A stretch of DNA of 64,000 nucleotides from Streptomyces sp. NBC_01754 (GCF_035918015.1 NZ_CP109132.1:1240001-1304000); one strand, 5' to 3'. Positions 45,405-54,908 are shown, counted from the first letter of the stretch. A program made the numbers and translations. The notes: generated by a model from the letters alone, not told the origin.

Positions 45405-47015
45405 ATGACCACCCCGCAGAGCGTCCCCACCCTCGGGACGCACCCGGCCTCCGGCTCCCTCCCGAGCCGCGCCGAGACCCGGGACCAGCTCTCCAAGGCG
45501 ACGTACGACCTCCTGGTGATCGGCGGCGGCATCCTGGGCATCTCCACCGCCTGGCACGCCGCGCAGTCCGGACTGCGGGTGGCCCTGGTGGACGCCGGTG
45601 ACTTCGCCGGCGCCACCTCGTCCGCGTCCTCCAAGCTGCTCCACGGCGGTCTGCGCTACCTCCAGACCGGTGCGGTGAAGCTCGTGGCCGAGAACCACTT
45701 CGAGCGGCGTGCCGTCTCCCGCCAGGTCGCCCCGCACCTGGCCAACCCGCTCACCTTCTACCTGCCCGTCCACAAGGGCGGGCCGCACGGCGCGGCGAAG
45801 CTCGGCGCGGGCGTCTTCGCCTACTCGGCGCTGTCCGCCTTCGGCGACGGCGTCGGCCATGTGATCAGCCCGGCGCGGGCCCGGCGCGCCGTGCCGGAAC
45901 TGCGCACGGACAACCTGAAGGCCGTGGCCGTCTACGGCGACGACCAGATGAACGACGCCCGCATGGCGCTCATGACCGTCCGTGCCGCGGTCGACGCGGG
46001 CGCCGTCGTCCTCAACCACGCGGCGGTCACCGGACTGCGCTTCACCCGGGGCCGGGTCACCGGCGCGGAGCTCCAGGACCGTCAGGACGGCACGGAGTTC
46101 GGTGTGGACGCCCGGCTCGTCCTGAACGCCACCGGCCCGTGGGTGGACCACCTGCGGAAGATGGAGGACCCCGCCGCGGCGCCCTCCATACGCCTGTCCA
46201 AGGGCGCCCACCTGGTACTCAGGCGGACGCGCCCCTGGAAGGCGGCGCTGGCGACCCCGATCGACAGGTACCGCATCACCTTCGCCCTGCCGTGGGAGGA
46301 CATGCTGCTGCTCGGTACGACCGACGAGGAGTACGAGGGCGATCCGGCCGACGTCTCGGTCACCGACGAGGACACCGCGCAGATCCTGGACGAGGCGGCG
46401 TTCTCCGTCCGTGACCAGCAGCTCTCGCGGGACCTGATCACCTACTCCTTCGCGGGGCTCCGGGTGCTGCCCGGCGGCCCCGGAGACACCTCGAAGGCCA
46501 AGCGGGAGACGGTCGTGACGGAGGGCCGCGGCGGGATGCTGTCGGTGGCCGGCGGCAAGTGGACCACCTTCCGCCACATCGGCCGTACCGTGATGAACAA
46601 GCTGGCCGCCCTCCCGGGGCGCCCGCTGGCCGAGGACATGGAACCGATGGCACGGCTGCCGAAGAAGCTGCCGCTGCCCGGGATCGCCAACCCGGACGCG
46701 GTGGCGCACCGGCTGCTGGTCGACGGCGGGACGCCGGGACCCAGGATGGCGGCCGACACCGCCCGGCACCTCGCCACCCACTACGGCTCGCTCTCCTTCG
46801 ACATCGCCCGCCTGGCGAACGAGGACCCGGCGCTGGCCGCGCGCATCCACCCGGACGCCCCGGAGATCTGGGCGCAGGTGGTGTACGCCCGCGACCGCGA
46901 GTGGGCCGAGACGGCGGACGACGTGCTGCGCCGCCGGACGACGCTCACGATCCGGGGCCTGGCGACGGACGGCCTCCGCGCCCGGGTCGAGGAGGTGCTG
47001 GCCGAGCGGCGCTGA
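45405..47015 (+). CDS. glpD: Aerobic glycerol-3-phosphate dehydrogenase
   Basis: Membrane-associated FAD enzyme that oxidises glycerol 3-phosphate to dihydroxyacetone phosphate and passes electrons to quinone. The 536-residue product has the dinucleotide fold DLLVIGGGILGISTAWHAA (near residue 37), the family motif SSKLLHGGLRYLQ and a C-terminal helical DAO domain (about residues 400-530). ATG at 45405 has AGAGGAA close upstream and only 6 bases separate it from glpK, so they are tightly coupled. A strong terminator follows. Confidence 0.96.
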   Translation: MTTPQSVPTLGTHPASGSLPSRAETRDQLSKATYDLLVIGGGILGISTAWHAAQSGLRVALVDAGDFAGATSSASSKLLHGGLRYLQTGAVKLVAENHFERRAVSRQVAPHLANPLTFYLPVHKGGPHGAAKLGAGVFAYSALSAFGDGVGHVISPARARRAVPELRTDNLKAVAVYGDDQMNDARMALMTVRAAVDAGAVVLNHAAVTGLRFTRGRVTGAELQDRQDGTEFGVDARLVLNATGPWVDHLRKMEDPAAAPSIRLSKGAHLVLRRTRPWKAALATPIDRYRITFALPWEDMLLLGTTDEEYEGDPADVSVTDEDTAQILDEAAFSVRDQQLSRDLITYSFAGLRVLPGGPGDTSKAKRETVVTEGRGGMLSVAGGKWTTFRHIGRTVMNKLAALPGRPLAEDMEPMARLPKKLPLPGIANPDAVAHRLLVDGGTPGPRMAADTARHLATHYGSLSFDIARLANEDPALAARIHPDAPEIWAQVVYARDREWAETADDVLRRRTTLTIRGLATDGLRARVEEVLAERR

Positions 47016-47030
47016 GGCACCCCGGTCGGT

Positions 47031-47059
47031 CCAGGGGCGGCCCACCGGGCCGCCCCTGG
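47031..47059 (+). terminator. Strong hairpin terminator after glpD
   Basis: Perfect 13-bp arms (CCAGGGGCGGCCC and complement) with a 3-base loop, 16 bases after the glpD stop. It ends the glycerol operon before the FadR-type gene. Confidence 0.85.
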
Positions 47060-47127
47060 GCCGGCCCGGGCACGGTGGGCCGCACAATGACGCGACACAT
47101 CGGATGTCTTGTGCGCGAGGAGGCCCC

Positions 47128-47907
47128 GTGGCCGTCACCGACGAAGCGATCGAGAAGATCAAGGCATTGATCGTCTCGGGCGCTCCGGCACCCGGCGACC
47201 GGCTTCCCAGGGAGAGCGAACTCGCCGCCGGACTGGGGCTCTCGCGCGACTCGCTGCGTGAGGCGGTGCGCGCGCTGTCGCTGATCCGCGTCCTCGACGT
47301 CCGCCAGGGCGACGGCACCTACGTCACGAGCCTGGACCCGCGACTCCTGCCGGCGGCGCTCGGCTTCGTGGTGGACTTCCACCGCGACGACACGGTGCCG
47401 GAGTTCCTCGCTGTCCGCAGGATCCTGGAGCCCGCGGCCACCGCGATGGCGGCCCCACGCATCGAGGAGGAACGGCTGGACGCCCTGGACGCCCGGCTGG
47501 ACGCCCTGGACCCGGACCCTTCGGTGGAGAAACTGGCCGACTGCGAAGTGGAGTTCCACCGGGGCATCGCCGAGTCCTGCGGCAACTCCGTCCTGTGTTC
47601 GCTGCTGGACGGCCTGTCCGGGCCCGCGACCCGGGTCAGGATCTGGCGGGGCCTCACCCAGGAGGACGCGGTCAGCCGCGCCCTGGGCGAACACCGGGCG
47701 ATCCTCGCCGCGCTCCGGGACCGGGACACCGAAGCCGCCCGGTCCTGGGCGACGGTGCACGTGGGAACGTGGAGCGGTGGCTGCGCTCGGCGCGGTGAGC
47801 CGTCGGGGGCCACGCGTCCGAGCCGTCGATCTGCCGGGGACGGGGAGGCGGAGGCCGTGGACCTCGACGCCCATGACGGTCCGGCTCACAAGTGCCCCGG
47901 GGGTTGA
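47128..47907 (+). CDS. FadR/GntR-family regulator with a probable C-terminal frameshift
   Basis: Transcription factor with an N-terminal winged helix (about residues 1-70: PGDRLPRESELAAGLGLSRD, RVLDVRQGDGTYVTSL) and an FCD ligand domain (RRILEPAATAMAAPRIEEER; EFHRGIAESCGNSVL). GTG at 47128 has GAGGAGG just upstream. The last 45 residues (after WATVHV) are Arg/Gly-rich and unlike the family. In the adjacent frame the sequence NVERWLRSAR followed by TGA at 47796-47798 is the normal type of ending. A one-base loss near 47768-47772 explains this, either as mutation or sequencing error. The FCD core is intact, so the protein may still work. Target unknown. Confidence 0.8.
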   Translation: MAVTDEAIEKIKALIVSGAPAPGDRLPRESELAAGLGLSRDSLREAVRALSLIRVLDVRQGDGTYVTSLDPRLLPAALGFVVDFHRDDTVPEFLAVRRILEPAATAMAAPRIEEERLDALDARLDALDPDPSVEKLADCEVEFHRGIAESCGNSVLCSLLDGLSGPATRVRIWRGLTQEDAVSRALGEHRAILAALRDRDTEAARSWATVHVGTWSGGCARRGEPSGATRPSRRSAGDGEAEAVDLDAHDGPAHKCPGG

Positions 47908-48119
47908 CATCGGACCTCTTCTGGATCATCCGACGCAGGTCTCCGCCACCGCCCTCCGGTCCGGGGCCGGAGTGATACCGGGCATCTTCCGACCCGAAGC
48001 AGCTCGGATGAATCCGGCCCTGGCATGGTTCCGTCATCGACGCAAACGCACTGCGGCAGGAGAGCGGCGAAGCCGTAAGGTTGGTGCGGTACACAAGGGA
48101 ACTTCGGAAGGAGGCCTGG

Positions 48120-49181
48120 GTGATCGAGCTCGAGGGGGTACCCGAGCTGATCGACCCGGTCATGGTGGCCGCGTTCGAAGGCTGGAACGACGCCGGTGAC
48201 GCCGCCTCCACAGCGGTCGGACATCTGAACCGGGAATGGAAGGGCGAGGTCTTCGCGGCGCTGGACGCCGAGGACTACTACGACTTCCAGGTAAACCGGC
48301 CCACAGTGTGGATGGAGGGCGGGTCCCGCAAGGTCACGTGGCCGACGACGCGCCTGTCCGTCGTCCGGGTCGGCGGCGACAAGCCACGCGACCTGGTCCT
48401 GGTCCGGGGCATCGAACCGTCGATGCGCTGGCGTTCGTTCTGCAACGAGATCCTGGGCTTCGCCCACGAACTCGGCGTCGAGATGGTGGTCATCCTGGGG
48501 GCGCTGCTCGGCGACACACCGCACACCAGGCCGGTTCCGGTCAGCGGGGTCACGTCCGATCCGGACCTGGCCCGCACGATGGACCTGGAGGAGACGCGGT
48601 ACGAGGGCCCGACCGGAATCGTCGGCATCCTCCAGGAGGCCTGCACCCACGCGGGCGTGCCCGCGGTGAGTCTGTGGGCGGCGGTACCGCACTACGTGTC
48701 GCAGCCGCCGAACCCCAAGGCGACGCTGGCTCTGCTGAACCGGCTGGAGGACCTGCTCAGCCTGCGGATCCCGCTGGGCGAGCTGCCCGAGGACGCCCGG
48801 GCCTGGCAGCTCGGCGTCGACCAGCTGGCCGCCGAGGACAGCGAGGTGGCGGAGTACGTGCAGACCCTGGAGGAGGCGCGGGACACCGCGGAGCTGCCCG
48901 AGGCGTCCGGCGAGGCCATCGCCCGGGAGTTCGAGCGGTATCTGCGGCGCCGGGACGTCGGCGGACCGGGGCAGGCGCCCGGCGGCCATGCCACGGAGAC
49001 CGGCGACATCTCGCCCTATCTGCGGGACACCGCCGGCGAGCGGACGAGACCGCCCCGCCCGCAGCGCCCGGAGAAGGGACGGCCCGGTGGCTCACGGCCG
49101 GACACCGGGGAGGCCACGGACGACGACACCCCGGAGGACCCGTCCGCCGGGCCGGACGACGACACCCCGCCCACCGGCTGA
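48120..49181 (+). CDS. PAC2-family protein
   Basis: A 353-residue member of the PAC2 family, named after a eukaryotic proteasome assembly chaperone; the bacterial role is not established. The conserved core covers residues 1-270 (ELIDPVMVAAFEGWNDAGDAAS at the start, LGALLGDTPHTRPVPVSG, GPTGIVGILQEA, SLWAAVPHYV). The last 80 residues are a disordered Gly/Pro/Asp tail. GTG at 48120 has AGGAGG 7 bases upstream. It converges on mshC. The Pup-proteasome genes are about 20 kb away, so a link is only suggestive. Confidence 0.88.
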   Translation: MIELEGVPELIDPVMVAAFEGWNDAGDAASTAVGHLNREWKGEVFAALDAEDYYDFQVNRPTVWMEGGSRKVTWPTTRLSVVRVGGDKPRDLVLVRGIEPSMRWRSFCNEILGFAHELGVEMVVILGALLGDTPHTRPVPVSGVTSDPDLARTMDLEETRYEGPTGIVGILQEACTHAGVPAVSLWAAVPHYVSQPPNPKATLALLNRLEDLLSLRIPLGELPEDARAWQLGVDQLAAEDSEVAEYVQTLEEARDTAELPEASGEAIAREFERYLRRRDVGGPGQAPGGHATETGDISPYLRDTAGERTRPPRPQRPEKGRPGGSRPDTGEATDDDTPEDPSAGPDDDTPPTG

Positions 49182-49204
49182 CTCGGAGTCAGAACCCGAG
49201 GGGG

Positions 49205-49237
49205 CGGCCCCGGACCTCTTCGTGAGGTCCGGGGCCG
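49205..49237. terminator. Bidirectional terminator between PAC2 gene and mshC
   Basis: Perfect 14-bp arms (CGGCCCCGGACCTC, 49205-49218; complement 49224-49237) with a TTCGT loop, between two convergent genes. Confidence 0.87.
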
Positions 49238-49300
49238 GCTACGTCCGGGCGGGATTCCGCGGGCGGTGTCAGAGGGCCGCACACGTCCGTCCGCGCGCTG

Positions 49301-50530
49301 TCACAACGCCACGCCCAGCAGGGCGTCGACGGTGCGCGACACGAGTCCGGGCGCGCCCTCGTCCGTACCGCCGCCGGAGGTCTGCCGTGCGGCCCAGCGG
49401 TCCACGGCGGCCAGTGCGGCCGGGGAGTCCAGGTCGTCGGCCAGGGCTTCGCGTACCTCGTCGACCAGCGCGTCGGCGGACAGGCCGTCGGGCCGGGAGA
49501 CGGCGGCCCGCCACCGGGCGAGGCGCTCGACGGCGTCGGCGAGGACCTGACCGGTCCACTCCCAGTCGGAGCGGTAGTGGTGGGCGAGCAGCGCGAGCCG
49601 TATCGCCGCGGGGTCGACCCCCTCGCGTCGCAGCGCGGAGACGAAGACCAGGTTGCCTTTGGACTTGGACATCTTCTCGCCGTCCAGGCCCACCATTCCG
49701 GCGTGGACGTACGCGCGGGCGAACGGGTACTCGCCGGTCAGCGCCTGGGCGTGGGAAGCGCCCATCTCGTGGTGCGGGAAGGCGAGGTCGGACCCGCCTC
49801 CCTGGACGTCGAAGCCCATACCGAGGTGGTCCAGGGCGATGGCCACGCACTCGATGTGCCAGCCGGGCCGGCCGCGGCCGAGGCGGCCGCCGTCCCAGCT
49901 CGGCTCGCCCTCCCGGGCGGCCATCCACAGCATCGGGTCGAGGGGGTTCTTCTTGCCCGGGCGCTCCGGGTCGCCGCCCCGCTCGGCGGAGAGCAGGCGC
50001 ATCGCCTCGGCGTCGAGGTGGGAGACCCCGCCGAAGTGCGGGTCGGACCCGACGAAGAAGTACACGTCGCCGTCGAGCTCGTAGGCGGCTCCCGCGTCCA
50101 GCAGGCGTTCCACCAGCGGGACGATGCCGGGTATCGCCTCCACCGCCCCGACGTAGTGCTTCGGTGGAAGCATGCGCAGGGCGGTCATGTCCTCCCGGAA
50201 CAGCGCGGTCTCGCGCTCGGCGAGCTCCGTCCAGTCCTCACCGTCGCGCACGGCCCGCTCCAGCAGCGGGTCGTCCACGTCGGTGACGTTCTGGACGTAG
50301 TGGACCTGACGCTTGGTGTCGAGCCACACGCGCTGAACGAGGTCGAACGCGTTGTAGGTCGCCGCATGACCCATGTGGGTCGCGTCGTACGGCGTGATGC
50401 CGCAGACGTAGATGCGGGCGACGGGACCGGGGTCAAGGGTGATCCGTCCGCCGGTCGCGGTGTCGTGGATCCGAAGGTCGCGGCCCTTGCCGGGCAGGGC
50501 GGGGACCTCAGAAGCGGGCCAGGCATGCAT
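49301..50530 (-). CDS. mshC: Mycothiol cysteine ligase MshC
   Basis: Joins cysteine to GlcN-Ins in mycothiol synthesis, the main thiol of actinobacteria. The 409-residue product is a cysteinyl-tRNA synthetase paralogue lacking the tRNA-binding end. It has the zinc Cys and HIGH-type signature ([20 protein letters not shown], near residue 40), the [14 protein letters not shown] and [13 protein letters not shown] zinc ligands and [13 protein letters not shown] at 50530 begins the known [14 protein letters not shown] start; I see no clear ribosome site. Downstream in the same direction from the kinase-like gene. Confidence 0.95.
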   Translation of the reverse strand: MHAWPASEVPALPGKGRDLRIHDTATGGRITLDPGPVARIYVCGITPYDATHMGHAATYNAFDLVQRVWLDTKRQVHYVQNVTDVDDPLLERAVRDGEDWTELAERETALFREDMTALRMLPPKHYVGAVEAIPGIVPLVERLLDAGAAYELDGDVYFFVGSDPHFGGVSHLDAEAMRLLSAERGGDPERPGKKNPLDPMLWMAAREGEPSWDGGRLGRGRPGWHIECVAIALDHLGMGFDVQGGGSDLAFPHHEMGASHAQALTGEYPFARAYVHAGMVGLDGEKMSKSKGNLVFVSALRREGVDPAAIRLALLAHHYRSDWEWTGQVLADAVERLARWRAAVSRPDGLSADALVDEVREALADDLDSPAALAAVDRWAARQTSGGGTDEGAPGLVSRTVDALLGVAL

Positions 50531-50663
50531 GTCATGAGCGTAACCGGACGATGCTTCCGGATACGAACCGGACCGGAGATCCTGGCCGAACACGCGGGCT
50601 TGCGCGGCAGTCGCGTCTGCCCTACGGAACCCGCCGGACTCCCCCCGGGGGCGGGGGCGGTCC

Positions 50664-51530
50664 TCACATGGGGGGCCAGGGGAGGGCGGGCCACTCCCCG
50701 CTCGGCCGCGGGTGCCGCCCGGCCGCGCGCAGGCCCGCCACCCGCCCGCGCAGGGCGTCCAGTTCCGCCGCCGTGATCAGTTCCCCCAGCCGGGTGGCCA
50801 GTGCCGAGCCCGGTTCCAGGCCGGTGGCGAGCCGGTCCAGCACCTCGACGGCCTCGGCGGTGAGCGGCTCTCCGGCCCACCCCCACAGCAGGGTCCGCAG
50901 CTTGTCGTCCGCGTTGAAGGTGACGCCGTGGTCGATGCCGTACAGCCGGCCGCCGGGCGCGGGCAGCAGGTGCCCGCCCTTGCGGTCGCCGTTGTTGATC
51001 ACGGCGTCCAGGACCGCGAGCCGGCGCAGCCGGGGGTCGTCCGCGTGGACCAGCAGGGCCGTCCTGCCCTCCCCCACCTCGGCGAGGCCGACGGCCTTCC
51101 AGCCCTCCCCCGGCTCCTCGTCCTCCACGAGCGCGAGCAGGGGCGGCAGCGCGTGCGCGCCCGCTCCGGGGGCCCGGGACCCGGCCTCGTCCGCCTCTAT
51201 CCACAGCTGGCACATGCCCTGCCCGTAGGGCCCCTCCCGCAGCACCGTGGGCGGCACGAGGCCCCATCCGGTGGCCTCGGAGATCTCGTATGCGGCCACC
51301 TCACGCTGGGCGAGGGTGCCGTCCGGGAAGTCCCACAGGGGCTGTTCACCGGCGACCGGCTTGTAGACGCAGGGGCGTTCCTCGCCCTCGTACGCGGCCA
51401 CGCAGTACAGCACCGCGTTGGACGCGCCGCCCACCCGTCCCCGGACCGTGAGCTCGCCCTCGGAGAGCAGCGTGCGCAGCGCGGCCTCGGTCAGGACGCT
51501 CCGCGCCGGTATCCGTTCTGACGCGGGCAT
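50664..51530 (-). CDS. SCO1664-family kinase-like protein (PI3/4-kinase-type fold)
   Basis: A 288-residue protein of an actinobacterial family with a distant phosphatidylinositol 3/4-kinase or HipA-like fold. The ATP lysine is in [18 protein letters not shown] (near residue 55), the catalytic loop reads [15 protein letters not shown] (near residue 178), and the metal motif YGIDHGVTF follows. All three are intact, so kinase activity is plausible, but the substrate is unknown. ATG at 51530 has AAGGA 6 bases upstream. It overlaps the upstream DUF3090 gene by 40 bases and precedes mshC. Confidence 0.85.
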   Translation of the reverse strand: MPASERIPARSVLTEAALRTLLSEGELTVRGRVGGASNAVLYCVAAYEGEERPCVYKPVAGEQPLWDFPDGTLAQREVAAYEISEATGWGLVPPTVLREGPYGQGMCQLWIEADEAGSRAPGAGAHALPPLLALVEDEEPGEGWKAVGLAEVGEGRTALLVHADDPRLRRLAVLDAVINNGDRKGGHLLPAPGGRLYGIDHGVTFNADDKLRTLLWGWAGEPLTAEAVEVLDRLATGLEPGSALATRLGELITAAELDALRGRVAGLRAAGRHPRPSGEWPALPWPPM

Positions 51531-52084
51531 ACGTGTCCTTCCGGGTCGAGGGGCAGGCTGCACAGCGGGCACGGCGGCCGGCCGGCGTTGACGACGTCCA
51601 GGGCGCGCTTGGCGAACGCCCGTGCCTGGGCGCCGCTCAGCCGGACGCGCAGCATCGGCGGGCCGTTCTCCTCGTCCTGGAGGAGGCGTTCCTCGGCCTC
51701 GGCGAGGTCGTCCTCGGAGTCGGCGTCCAGCTCGACGAGGGCCTGCGCCTCGACGATCATGCGCTGTTCCTCACCGTCCCAGGCGAGCGCCATCGTGCCG
51801 ACCCGGAACTCCTCCTCGACCGGGGCGTCGAGGGGCGCGGTGTCGGCCACCTCCATGGGGGCCACGGCCGGCACCGGTGAGTTGCCGCCGGTCCGCCGGA
51901 CGACCTCGTCGAGGAGCTCGTCGATCCGTTCGGCCAACGCGGCGACCTGGGTCTTCTCCAGGGCCACGCTCGTGACCCGGCCCCGCGAGGACGCTTGCAG
52001 GAAAAACGTACGGCGGCCAGGCAGCCCGACCGTACCGGCCACGAAACGGTCCGGGGGGTCGTAGAGGAACACCTGACGGGACAC
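51491..52084 (-). CDS. DUF3090-family protein
   Basis: A 197-residue protein conserved in mycothiol-producing actinobacteria. It begins SRQVFLYDPPDRFVAGTVG, the family signature, has an acidic middle (ADSEDDLAEAEERL) and ends in a small metal-binding motif ([16 protein letters not shown]), a likely zinc site. GTG at 52084 has AGGGAG 7 bases upstream. It overlaps the kinase-like gene by 40 bases and follows the phosphatase gene by 104 bases. No biochemical role is known to me. Confidence 0.88.
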   Translation of the reverse strand: MSRQVFLYDPPDRFVAGTVGLPGRRTFFLQASSRGRVTSVALEKTQVAALAERIDELLDEVVRRTGGNSPVPAVAPMEVADTAPLDAPVEEEFRVGTMALAWDGEEQRMIVEAQALVELDADSEDDLAEAEERLLQDEENGPPMLRVRLSGAQARAFAKRALDVVNAGRPPCPLCSLPLDPEGHVCPRQNGYRRGAS

Positions 52085-52188
52085 GTCCTGTCTCCCTTGA
52101 GATAGGAAGGCGAATGGGGGGCGGCCTGGGGCCCCGGGGATGCCCCCGCTGGGCCGCCACGGCGCGTCCACCCTACTGCCCGGAGCGA

Positions 52189-52911
52189 TCACGGCGCCCC
52201 CGCGCCGCCCCCGACGGCCGCATCCGATGCCGCGCCCGTCTCCGCGTCCACGTCCGCGTCGGCTCCCAGGGCCTGTTCGCGCGGTGCCAGGGATCCCAGG
52301 TCGCCGGTGTCCCCCAGGCGCAGCAGGAAGGGACGCAGCCTGGTGTAACGGATCGCGGTGACCGAGCAGGGGTCGGCCTGGACACGCTGGAAGAGGTCGA
52401 GGTGCATCCCCAGCGCGTCGGCGACGAGTGACTTGATGATGTCGCCGTGCGAGCACATCACGTAGACGGCGCCGTCCCCGTGCTCCGTGCCGATACGGGC
52501 GTTCCACTCCCGTACGGCGTCCACGGCCCGGGCCTGCATGGCCCGCATCGACTCGCCCCCGGGGAACGCCGCGGACGAGGGGTGCTGCTGCACGACGGAC
52601 ATCAGCGGTTCGTCGGAGAGTTCGGCCAGTTCGCGTCCCGACCAGTCGCCGTAGTCGCACTCGCTGATCCGGTCCTCGGTGTGCAGGGGCAGGCCGGGCC
52701 GTGCGTCGAGGAGCGGCCGGAGCGTCTCGCGGCACCGCTGCAACGGGCTGCTGACGGCGGCCACCAGCGGGAGGCCGGCCAGCCGGCCCGGGAGTGCGGC
52801 GGCCTGCTGTACGCCGCGTTCGTCGAGCGCGACACCGGGGGTTCGCCCCGCGAGCACTCCGGAGGTGTTGGCGGTCGAGCGGCCGTGGCGTACGAGGATG
52901 AGCGTGGGCAT
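52189..52911 (-). CDS. Histidine phosphatase-family (phosphomutase-like) protein
   Basis: A 240-residue member of the histidine phosphatase superfamily. The catalytic motif is LILVRHGRSTAN at the N-terminus (His near residue 9), with SSPLQRCRETL, the acid-region ISECDYGDWSGREL and the second His in VMCSHGDIIKSLV. The last 35 residues are an Ala/Gly/Asp tail. ATG at 52911; only weak purine-rich sequence lies upstream. First gene of the phosphatase/DUF3090/kinase-like set. Substrate unknown. Confidence 0.88.
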   Translation of the reverse strand: MPTLILVRHGRSTANTSGVLAGRTPGVALDERGVQQAAALPGRLAGLPLVAAVSSPLQRCRETLRPLLDARPGLPLHTEDRISECDYGDWSGRELAELSDEPLMSVVQQHPSSAAFPGGESMRAMQARAVDAVREWNARIGTEHGDGAVYVMCSHGDIIKSLVADALGMHLDLFQRVQADPCSVTAIRYTRLRPFLLRLGDTGDLGSLAPREQALGADADVDAETGAASDAAVGGGAGAP

Positions 52912-52974
52912 ACCCGCCAGCGTAGAGGGCACCGGAACGCTGCACGGAAGCGGACGGCGGGGAAGAATGCGCGT

Positions 52975-53961
52975 GTGATCGTGGATTGCGGCATTTATCA
53001 GGACGGGCGCAGGACGGAGGGGTCCCCGGACCTCTCCGCCGCCCTCGCCGAGGCCCGGGCCACCGCGGGCGGGTTCGTCTGGATCGGTCTGCACGAACCC
53101 ACGGAGAAGGAGTTCGACCGCGTCAGCAGCGAGTTCGGGCTGCACCCGCTGGCGGTCGAGGACGCCCTGCGCGCCCATCAGCGGCCCAAGCTGGAGATCT
53201 ACGACGACTCGCTGTTCGCGGTCGTCAAACCGGTGGTCTACGACTCGGGGAGCGACAGGGTCACCGCGGACGAGCTGATGCTCTTCCTGGGGGATTCCTT
53301 CGTGGTGACGGTCCGGCACGGCGAGGGCGCGCCGCTGACGGCCGTACGGCGCCGTCTGGAGGCCGAGCCGGAGGTGCTCAGGCACGGCCCGACGGCGGTG
53401 CTGTACGCGGTCAGTGACGCGGTGGTGGACCACTACATCGAGGTCGCCGACGAGCTCCAGAGCGACATGGAGGAGCTGGAGGCGGACGTGTTCGCCCCGG
53501 CGAACGGCACCGACACCAAGAACACCGCCGAGCGCATCTACACCTTCAAGCGGCAGCTGCTGGAGTTCCGCCGGGCGACCGGCCCGCTGGCGGCGCCCGT
53601 CGAGCGGCTGGCGAGCTCGGGGGTGCCGTTCGTCGACGCGCACTCACGGCCGTTCTTCCGGGACGTGAGCGACCATCTGACGCGCGCCAGCGAGCATGTG
53701 GAGGGACTGGACCGGCTGCTCTCGGACATCCTCTCGGCCCATCTGGCACAGGTGGGCGTGCGGCAGAACGACGACATGCGCAAGATCTCCGCGTGGGCGG
53801 CCATGGCGGCCGTACCGACCATGGTGGCGGGGATCTACGGAATGAACTTCAGGCACATGCCGGAGCTGGGCTGGACGTGGTCCTACCCGGCGGTGATCGC
53901 GCTGATGGCTCTCGTGGTCTGCGGTCTGTACCGCCAGTTCAAGCGGCGCGGCTGGCTGTGA
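52975..53961 (+). CDS. corA: CorA-family magnesium/cobalt transporter
   Basis: Divalent metal channel, 328 residues. A large cytoplasmic domain (about residues 1-265) leads through a long stalk helix to two C-terminal membrane helices. The first of these ends in the selectivity motif GIYGMNF, and the C-terminus is basic (QFKRRGWL). GTG at 52975 has GGAAG 9 bases upstream. It is divergent from the phosphatase and converges on the ferritin-like gene. Confidence 0.93.
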   Translation: MIVDCGIYQDGRRTEGSPDLSAALAEARATAGGFVWIGLHEPTEKEFDRVSSEFGLHPLAVEDALRAHQRPKLEIYDDSLFAVVKPVVYDSGSDRVTADELMLFLGDSFVVTVRHGEGAPLTAVRRRLEAEPEVLRHGPTAVLYAVSDAVVDHYIEVADELQSDMEELEADVFAPANGTDTKNTAERIYTFKRQLLEFRRATGPLAAPVERLASSGVPFVDAHSRPFFRDVSDHLTRASEHVEGLDRLLSDILSAHLAQVGVRQNDDMRKISAWAAMAAVPTMVAGIYGMNFRHMPELGWTWSYPAVIALMALVVCGLYRQFKRRGWL

Positions 53962-53971
53962 CCGGCCGCGC

Positions 53972-53986
53972 GGACCCGGAGGGTCC
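53972..53986. terminator. Short hairpin between corA and the ferritin-like gene
   Basis: GGACCC and GGGTCC flank a 3-base loop in the 27-base gap between convergent genes. Short, but it is the only candidate terminator there. Confidence 0.45.
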
Positions 53987-53988
53987 TC

Positions 53989-54777
53989 TCAGGAGTACTC
54001 CGCCTCCGGCACCGGCAGCCCGCCCAGCGCGTCACGCCGGGCCGGCTGCCTGAGGCTCACCATGCGCCGCCGGCCGCCCAGCCGCTCGTACGCGTACACC
54101 GAGTGGATCCCGGCGGCCAGCAGCGCCGCCTTGGGACGGGGCCAGCGCAGCACCGCGCCCATGTGCCTCATCACGGCGAGGCTGACGTCCCGGTACACCC
54201 TGGTCTCGGCCAGGGCGCACTCGCGCAGGACCGTCCGGATCGTGCGGCCGTGCCCGGCGGCGGCGAGTCGGAGCAGTTCCTCGTGGCAGTACGCGAGGTG
54301 GTTGTCCTCGTCCCGGGAGATCATCCGCACGGCGCGGCCCAGGGCGGGGTGGTCCCCGAAGATCCGGAGCAGCAGCCGCATCTGCTCGGAGGCGCGCTGT
54401 TCGGTGACCCGGCTGTGGGCCAGATAGACGATGATGTCCCGCTCGGTGAGCGGGACGTCACGGCTGAGCCGGTCATGGGCGAGGCCGATGCCCCGGCGCT
54501 CCAGGAGCAGGGTGTAGTCCGTCTCCGGCGGCACCGGTACGCGCGTCAGTCCGCGCTGTCCGAGCAGGGCGTCGAAGATCCGGCCGTGCTTGTCCTCGTC
54601 GGCCCCGTGCCGGGCGATCTTGGGGCCGAGTCCGCGCAGTGCCGCGGGGACGAGAGCGGCGATCCGGCCGTTCTCCCAGCCTCCCTGGGCCTCCCCGCCG
54701 GCGGCGATCGAGCAGAACAGGCTGAAGGCGTCGTCGTCGTCGAGGATCTCCTGGAACACACTCTTCGCCGAGAGCAT
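53989..54777 (-). CDS. Ferritin-like (diiron-type) protein
   Basis: A 262-residue mostly helical protein of the ferritin-like superfamily. Pairs resembling diiron ligands are visible: HGADEDKHGRIF near residue 72, SRVTEQRASEQM near 130 and MISRDEDNHLAYCHEELL near 156, consistent with a four-helix bundle binding two metals. Substrate and reaction unknown; related proteins include desaturase-like and rubrerythrin-like enzymes. ATG at 54777 has AAAGG about 9 bases upstream; the GTG one codon earlier is possible. Confidence 0.75.
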   Translation of the reverse strand: MLSAKSVFQEILDDDDAFSLFCSIAAGGEAQGGWENGRIAALVPAALRGLGPKIARHGADEDKHGRIFDALLGQRGLTRVPVPPETDYTLLLERRGIGLAHDRLSRDVPLTERDIIVYLAHSRVTEQRASEQMRLLLRIFGDHPALGRAVRMISRDEDNHLAYCHEELLRLAAAGHGRTIRTVLRECALAETRVYRDVSLAVMRHMGAVLRWPRPKAALLAAGIHSVYAYERLGGRRRMVSLRQPARRDALGGLPVPEAEYS

Positions 54778-54908
54778 CACTGCCGCCTTTCGCACCGGTG
54801 TCCGCGGAGCGACAGTCAAATCCGGTACCGGACGGTAGGCAACACGAACGGGTCCGCCGGGAGTACCGGGCGTAACCGTGCGGCGTCGGGCGCGTTGTCC
54901 CGGATGAC

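Noticed and set aside
43647..47318. A 1223-codon minus-strand open frame across glpF, glpK, glpD and the FadR-type gene
   Set aside because: It is antisense to four well-recognised genes and has shadow-type composition (Arg/Gly/Val/Leu-rich, no domain).
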